Of a DNA stretch of 10,462 nt, positions 6,363-10,462 are shown piece after piece. The position numbers and the translations under genes are program-made. The notes beneath the pieces were generated by a model. The model was not told the origin of the DNA. It saw nothing but the letters and a program-made list of their open reading frames with translations, and did not search any database. Location of the stretch: NCBI GenBank assembly GCA_903950295.1, contig CAJBAP010000235.1:1-10462 (forward strand), in the 5' to 3' direction. Source of the stretch: an uncultured Rhodocyclaceae bacterium (GTDB lineage Bacteria > Pseudomonadota > Gammaproteobacteria > Burkholderiales > Rhodocyclaceae). Each line of letters begins with the position of its first letter. Positions within the stretch are counted from its first letter, which is position 1.

Positions 6363-8348
6363 ATGAAACGGCGACTCGAATTCTTTGTGGGCATTGTTGG
6401 TGGTCTTTCCTACCGGCGGAAACTGGTTGCGACTGCCTTGGTATTCGGGCTGCCCTTACTGGCGACCACCGCGCTGATTCTCTGGGAATACCAGCAACGT
6501 ATCGCCGCCCTCGAAAGAGAGCATGTCGCGTTGCAGATGCAGCTTCCCGTATTGCGCCTGCTGACAAACCTGCACCTGTTCGCTGCCAGCGCCGAAGGGG
6601 CCGACGCCGGGGTTGATGGCTTGGGTGTGGCGCTACCGTCACGCCGCGCGGCGGTGGAGGAATCTCTGCAACTGCTTGATCCGGTAATGCGCGAGGCCGT
6701 GGCGGAACCCTGGCATAGCTTTGCTGCCGCCCAGTTTAATGAGACCACCATTGCCGAACATCACACGCAGTTGGTCCGCGCAGTGCGCGGCCGGCTTGAT
6801 ACCTTGAACGAGGAAAGCCGACTCTCGCTGGATGACGACCCGGGCAGCAGGGCATTGATTGATACGCTGACCCATAAACTGCCGACACTGATTGATAACA
6901 CCGGCCGAGCTGCACGGGTCGGAGTTGCCGCACTTTCCAAGAAGCGGCTGAAATCGGGCCAGCGTGGCGAATTGACCCTCATGCGCGGCAGCTATGATCC
7001 CCTGGTGGTCTGGAGTCTGGAGAACCTTGAAAAAGCCGCGCGCCACTACCCTCGCCTGCAAGTGCCGCTGGATAATCTGGGGAGCGAGCTGAATACGGTC
7101 TATCTTGGCCTGCAGGAAGCCCTCACGACCAAGATGCTCGAAACGACGGATTTCGACATGGGTCCGGCCGAGCTTATCGGACATGCCGAGACCGCAATGA
7201 ATACCTCGCTACAGATTGCACAAGCACTCTCGCAGCATATTGACACGCTGATCAAGGAGCGTTCAGCCCAGCTTGCTGGCCAACGCAATCTTGTGTTCGT
7301 CATCGTTGGCCTGGTTTTTGCCGCGATTACTGTTGGCTTTGTCAGTGCCTACATGTCGATCATGCGAGGCTTGCGTGGTTTGGCCGAAGCCGCAACCGCC
7401 ATGGCGGGCGGTGATTTGCGGGCGCGTGCCCGGATAAATTCATCAGACGAGCTCGGCCACGTTGGGGAAGGGTTCAACCGGATGGCGCAAGCCTTTGCCG
7501 AATTGATCGGTAATACACGTGTTGCGGCTCATGATGTCGCACATGCCGCCACGGAAATGCGCAGCGCCAGTGCACTGGCCACTCAGGCCTCGGAACTGCA
7601 GAGCATTGCGGTAGAGCGGGTTGCCGCGACTGTTGAAGAGCTGACCGTCAGCATTGCCGAAGTGGCAGAGCATGCAGAAGCCACCGCGGCCATCACGCGA
7701 CAAACTGCCCTGTCGGCACATCAGGAGGAAGATCGCGCCCGTGCCGCCATGGATGAAATGCACCAGATTGTTGCGCGTGTTGAAACCTCTGTCACCAGCA
7801 TTCGTGAGTTGGAGTCGCATTCACGTGAAATCAGCAAGATCGTGCAAGTTATTCAGGAGATTGCCAACCAGACCAACCTGCTGGCGTTGAATGCCGCCAT
7901 CGAGGCGGCACGTGCCGGCGATGCGGGCCGTGGTTTTTCCGTCGTTGCCGACGAAGTCCGCAAACTTGCCGACCGCACCAGCACCTCGACACGCGAAATC
8001 GGCGCTATGGTGCATACGGTGCAGGCCGATATTGGCAACGTTGTCACCAGCATGGACAGCAGTGGTCGCGATATCAGCCAAAGTGCAACGACGGTCAATC
8101 AATTGGTCCAAGCCCTGGCGGAACTGCGCCTTGCCACTGACGAGAGCGCGCATCATGTTGCGGATATCGTCAATGCTGCCCAGCGCGAACGTACCGCCAG
8201 CGCTGATATCGCGCTCAACATCCAGGAAATCGCCGATATGGCTGATGAAAACCACCGCGCCTTGCGGTCCAGTAATGAGGAAGTGGTGCGGATGGCCAAG
8301 TTGGCGGAAAGTCTGAAACAGTCGATTGCCGGCTTGCGCACCGCATGA
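6363..8348 (+). CDS. Methyl-accepting chemotaxis protein with a large sensor domain
   Basis: Transmembrane chemoreceptor of 661 aa that would signal through CheA/CheW to the flagellar motor. A cytoplasmic start is followed by a first membrane helix (about residues 22-42) and a largely helical periplasmic sensor of about 265 residues. The second membrane helix (about 309-331) leads into a HAMP domain (about 332-384; [17 protein letters not shown] ... [16 protein letters not shown]) and a long signalling coiled coil. The conserved hairpin tip is at 499-537, with [17 protein letters not shown] at 503-519. No C-terminal CheR/CheB-binding pentapeptide is visible. The sensor is longer than a simple four-helix bundle; a helical bimodular type as in Pseudomonas CtpL is possible but unproven. 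ATG at 6363 lacks a Shine-Dalgarno, and a probable Pho box with -10 just upstream predicts an almost leaderless mRNA. The ligand is unknown; phosphate or phosphonate is suggested by context only. Confidence 0.94.
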   Translation: MKRRLEFFVGIVGGLSYRRKLVATALVFGLPLLATTALILWEYQQRIAALEREHVALQMQLPVLRLLTNLHLFAASAEGADAGVDGLGVALPSRRAAVEESLQLLDPVMREAVAEPWHSFAAAQFNETTIAEHHTQLVRAVRGRLDTLNEESRLSLDDDPGSRALIDTLTHKLPTLIDNTGRAARVGVAALSKKRLKSGQRGELTLMRGSYDPLVVWSLENLEKAARHYPRLQVPLDNLGSELNTVYLGLQEALTTKMLETTDFDMGPAELIGHAETAMNTSLQIAQALSQHIDTLIKERSAQLAGQRNLVFVIVGLVFAAITVGFVSAYMSIMRGLRGLAEAATAMAGGDLRARARINSSDELGHVGEGFNRMAQAFAELIGNTRVAAHDVAHAATEMRSASALATQASELQSIAVERVAATVEELTVSIAEVAEHAEATAAITRQTALSAHQEEDRARAAMDEMHQIVARVETSVTSIRELESHSREISKIVQVIQEIANQTNLLALNAAIEAARAGDAGRGFSVVADEVRKLADRTSTSTREIGAMVHTVQADIGNVVTSMDSSGRDISQSATTVNQLVQALAELRLATDESAHHVADIVNAAQRERTASADIALNIQEIADMADENHRALRSSNEEVVRMAKLAESLKQSIAGLRTA

Positions 8349-8377
8349 ATCCTGCAAAAGTCGGCGCTGGCGGGACG

Positions 8378-8397
8378 GCTCCTGCTACCGCAGGAGC
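8378..8397. terminator. Hairpin between convergent genes, possible bidirectional terminator
   Basis: GCTCCTGC and GCAGGAGC form a perfect 8-bp stem around a TACC loop in the 62-nt gap between the chemoreceptor stop (8348) and the phoX stop (8411). The position suits a shared terminator. Neither flank carries a T-run, so it may act poorly alone or mainly protect RNA 3' ends. Confidence 0.5.
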
Positions 8398-8410
8398 ATA
8401 TCGATCATGC

Positions 8411-10300
8411 TTATTTGAACCCCGGCATGCCGCCGATGTAGCCGACGTGAGCTTCGAGCCGGAAGTTGTTCACCCCGTGGCGGTTCTTGCCCCACATTTC
8501 ACCGGCGCGCTGCTCCATCTGCGCTTTTAGATCAATCGGCGTCGACTTGATCCAGTCGCCCTGGTGCTGGTTGTTGCTCATGATGTAGGCGAAGCCGTTG
8601 AGGTTCTCGACCACCTGCAGGCCGGTGGATTCGGCTCCGGCAGCGAGGCTGAGGATGCGCGCGAGCTTTTTGGTATCGACGTTGTAAGCCCAGACGAAGT
8701 TGTTCTGGTGCGTGCCAGAATCCTCGCCGATGAACAACGTGCGCATCTTCTCGGAGAAAAACACGTTGTCGGTATTGGCAATGGATTCCGGGTCGGCAGT
8801 GTTGCCGAGTGCATCGGCCTTGATTGGGCGACCGAGCAGCGCCGGTTCGACATGGGCGCGCACCGGCACGAAGTCGGAGGCAATCGGTTGGCCGGTGGTG
8901 TCTGTTTGTCCGTTGGCGAGATCGAACGTGTATGTCGCGCCGGCATTGTTTTCCTTGAGGCGAATGTCGTCGACCGGACCGCCGTCTTTCGGTTTCATGG
9001 AGCCCTGGATGTAGCTCATCGCATAGTAGAGTTTCTTGTCGGCATGGTTGATCGCCACGCCCTCGCCCTTGGTGAATTCGGTCGTTGCGCCCAGATAGGC
9101 GGCGTAGCGGCGCGTCTCAAGGAAGGCTGCTGCTGTCTCCATGCCGGGCTTGAGCTTGAGCCAGATCGTTTCGGCCGAGCCGGCGCGTATCGGCACCAAG
9201 CCGGGTTTTTCAGCCAGCGAGAGCTCGAAGATGTCGTCGATCTTGATGCCTTTGTCGATTAGCGCCTTGATCTCGTTGTAATGGCTGGAGCCCAGCTTGA
9301 TCCAGCGAAAGTCTGCCGTGCCGCCATCGCTGCCATCTGGCGAGGTCTGCTGCCACTTGGCGGCGTAGAGCGTACCGCCTGCCCTGGGCAGGTTGGCCTG
9401 GTTGGCCACAAACATGAACAGGCCGGAATAGCTGCCATCATCACCGTAGAAGGCGGTGCGGCCGTCGTTGGCGAAAATCGCCATTTCCCAGGTGCCGCGC
9501 CCCATCTGGTAATGCTTGGTGACCGCATAAGCACCGTTTTCCTTGACGGCGATCTCGGTGTGATAACCGTAGTCATAGGGGTTGGCAACTTTCTTGCCGC
9601 GGAAATAGACCTCGCTCATTGCCTTGAGGCCGGCAGTGGTCTTTTTGAATTCTTTTTCGCCCGGCACGAAGTAAAGGTCATAGTCTTCCTCACCGCCGAG
9701 ATGAGTATTCCATGGCGTCTGCGAGCCAAAGCAGAAGATCCAGCCACCATTGACGGTGGAGAAATCAACAGGCTTCTGGTTTTTTACCTTCAGGCGACCA
9801 TCTCTGCCTTGCGTGATTTCCGAGAGGCTCATGCCCATCGGCATACGGGCATACCAGTCGGTCACCTGGTTGGCAAACTGTCCGTCGGCATGTACATCGT
9901 CGTACTCCCAGTGATTGACAAGGAATACTTTGTTGGCGAGTTTGAGCAGGCTATTGGCGTCAGCCGTCTCAGCAATGGCCGGCTCGCCTGTGGGCTCCAT
10001 GATCGGTGACATGTTCGCGTCGAACAGTTGGGCCGCCGCGTATTTCTTTCCTTTCAAGCTGGCAATGCGGTCGGTATTCTTGAACAACGAAACGTAAGAG
10101 AGCGGATAGTCATGCTGCTTCCCGTCGGCGAACGTTACCCGCGCCATCGAGGCGCTGTAGGTCTGCAGCAACTCATTGACCGACTTCGGTGCAGGGGTGG
10201 CGGTGAACTCAACCCTGATTGGCGTTGCGATCTCTTTGCCGATGACGCTTGCAGGAAATGCCAGCAAGCATGCCGAAATGGCGATGGGAAAAGTGTTCAT
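8411..10300 (-). CDS. phoX: PhoX/DUF839-family alkaline phosphatase, exported
   Basis: Predicted secreted phosphatase of 629 aa, of the PhoX family that uses iron and calcium to release phosphate from esters. Family motifs in order are WIFCFGSQTPWNTHLGGEED (Cys190, matching the iron-ligand cysteine of PhoX), MGRGTWEMAIF (Glu272), TKGEGVAINHADKKLYYA (Glu413) and AGAESTGLQVVEN (Glu557) followed by NNQHQGD. These fit the acidic metal ligands of the family. ATG at 10300 gives a hydrophobic leader (MNTFPIAISACLLAFPAS), but the n-region has no Lys or Arg and no twin-arginine motif, unlike classical Tat-exported PhoX. In-frame TTG codons at 10336 or 10354 would add two Arg before the hydrophobic core, so the start is uncertain. 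No strong Shine-Dalgarno is seen. It begins 16 nt after the GGDEF gene stop. The symbol is by family; activity is inferred. Confidence 0.82.
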   Translation of the reverse strand: MNTFPIAISACLLAFPASVIGKEIATPIRVEFTATPAPKSVNELLQTYSASMARVTFADGKQHDYPLSYVSLFKNTDRIASLKGKKYAAAQLFDANMSPIMEPTGEPAIAETADANSLLKLANKVFLVNHWEYDDVHADGQFANQVTDWYARMPMGMSLSEITQGRDGRLKVKNQKPVDFSTVNGGWIFCFGSQTPWNTHLGGEEDYDLYFVPGEKEFKKTTAGLKAMSEVYFRGKKVANPYDYGYHTEIAVKENGAYAVTKHYQMGRGTWEMAIFANDGRTAFYGDDGSYSGLFMFVANQANLPRAGGTLYAAKWQQTSPDGSDGGTADFRWIKLGSSHYNEIKALIDKGIKIDDIFELSLAEKPGLVPIRAGSAETIWLKLKPGMETAAAFLETRRYAAYLGATTEFTKGEGVAINHADKKLYYAMSYIQGSMKPKDGGPVDDIRLKENNAGATYTFDLANGQTDTTGQPIASDFVPVRAHVEPALLGRPIKADALGNTADPESIANTDNVFFSEKMRTLFIGEDSGTHQNNFVWAYNVDTKKLARILSLAAGAESTGLQVVENLNGFAYIMSNNQHQGDWIKSTPIDLKAQMEQRAGEMWGKNRHGVNNFRLEAHVGYIGGMPGFK

Positions 10301-10316
10301 AAGTGTAAGAGCCGAT

Positions 10317-10462
10317 CTATACCGTACGTCGCTCAACGAACAAGCTGTTGCCAACCAACTTCTTCGCTTCCTTTTTAGCGGTGGCCGCCGCCGAGGAAAC
10401 CTGGTGATGGGTCGAAAACCGTTCCGGCGCGACGTGAATGACCCCGATGGACAGGCTCAGTA
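10317..10462 (-). CDS. C-terminal fragment of a GGDEF-domain protein
   Basis: The frame enters from the right edge and ends at a TAG (10319-10317). It encodes about 48 residues, starting LSLSIGVIHVAPERF and ending AKKLVGNSLFVERRTV. This matches the end of a GGDEF domain: the conserved SIGV strand, then the alanine/lysine-rich last helix (SSAAAAKKEAKK), then a SLFVERR tail common in EAL-GGDEF proteins. The signature loop is outside the window, so whether it makes cyclic di-GMP cannot be judged. The stop lies 16 nt before the phoX ATG in the same direction, so the two may be cotranscribed. Confidence 0.72.
   Translation of the reverse strand, partial: LSLSIGVIHVAPERFSTHHQVSSAAATAKKEAKKLVGNSLFVERRTV

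Noticed and set aside
9281..10009. 242-codon plus-strand open frame within phoX
   Set aside because: It is antisense to a protein with continuous PhoX motifs, and has no Shine-Dalgarno or recognisable domain.
1..10462. Search for CRISPR arrays, insertion sequences, tRNA or rRNA genes and attachment sites
   Set aside because: No spaced direct repeats, transposase or integrase motifs, or tRNA-like cloverleaf were seen. All long stretches are explained by protein-coding genes.

Overview
The window is a GC-rich chromosomal segment (about 60% GC by eye), most likely from a betaproteobacterium of the Rhodocyclales or Burkholderiales type. That guess rests on protein style and codon use, not on a marker gene. 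The dominant theme is organophosphonate capture and breakdown.

Layout. From 3823 leftward on the minus strand lies an operon-like run: phnC (ABC ATPase), phnD (periplasmic phosphonate-binding protein), phnE (permease) and a phosphonoacetate hydrolase gene (phnA), which runs off the left edge. Divergent from it, at 4006, is phnY (phosphonoacetaldehyde dehydrogenase), which overlaps by 4 nt a DMT/EamA-family membrane transporter gene ending at 6275. Next, on the plus strand, is a full-length methyl-accepting chemotaxis protein (6363-8348). It converges on a PhoX/DUF839-type phosphatase gene (minus strand, 8411-10300). At the right edge, on the minus strand, is the C-terminal tail of a GGDEF-domain protein.

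How the genes fit together. PhnCDE would import a phosphonate. PhnY would oxidise phosphonoacetaldehyde to phosphonoacetate, and PhnA would cleave that to acetate and phosphate. The usual first enzyme, 2-aminoethylphosphonate:pyruvate aminotransferase (PhnW), and a dedicated regulator are not in the window. PhoX would release phosphate from esters in the periplasm or outside the cell.

Regulation, by eye. The 182-nt divergent phnC/phnY spacer holds an 18-bp perfect palindrome (candidate operator) and, pointing toward phnC, three 11-bp-spaced half-sites resembling PhoB boxes. A better match to a Pho box (13 of 14 positions) lies just upstream of the chemoreceptor gene, at the right distance from a plausible -10 element. 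This suggests a phosphate-starvation-induced chemoreceptor beside a phosphonate catabolic locus, which is the most interesting hypothesis here. A strong 13-bp hairpin sits between phnD and phnE, where it could give unequal expression of binding protein and permease. The window looks like a coherent phosphorus-scavenging island rather than a wholly new system.
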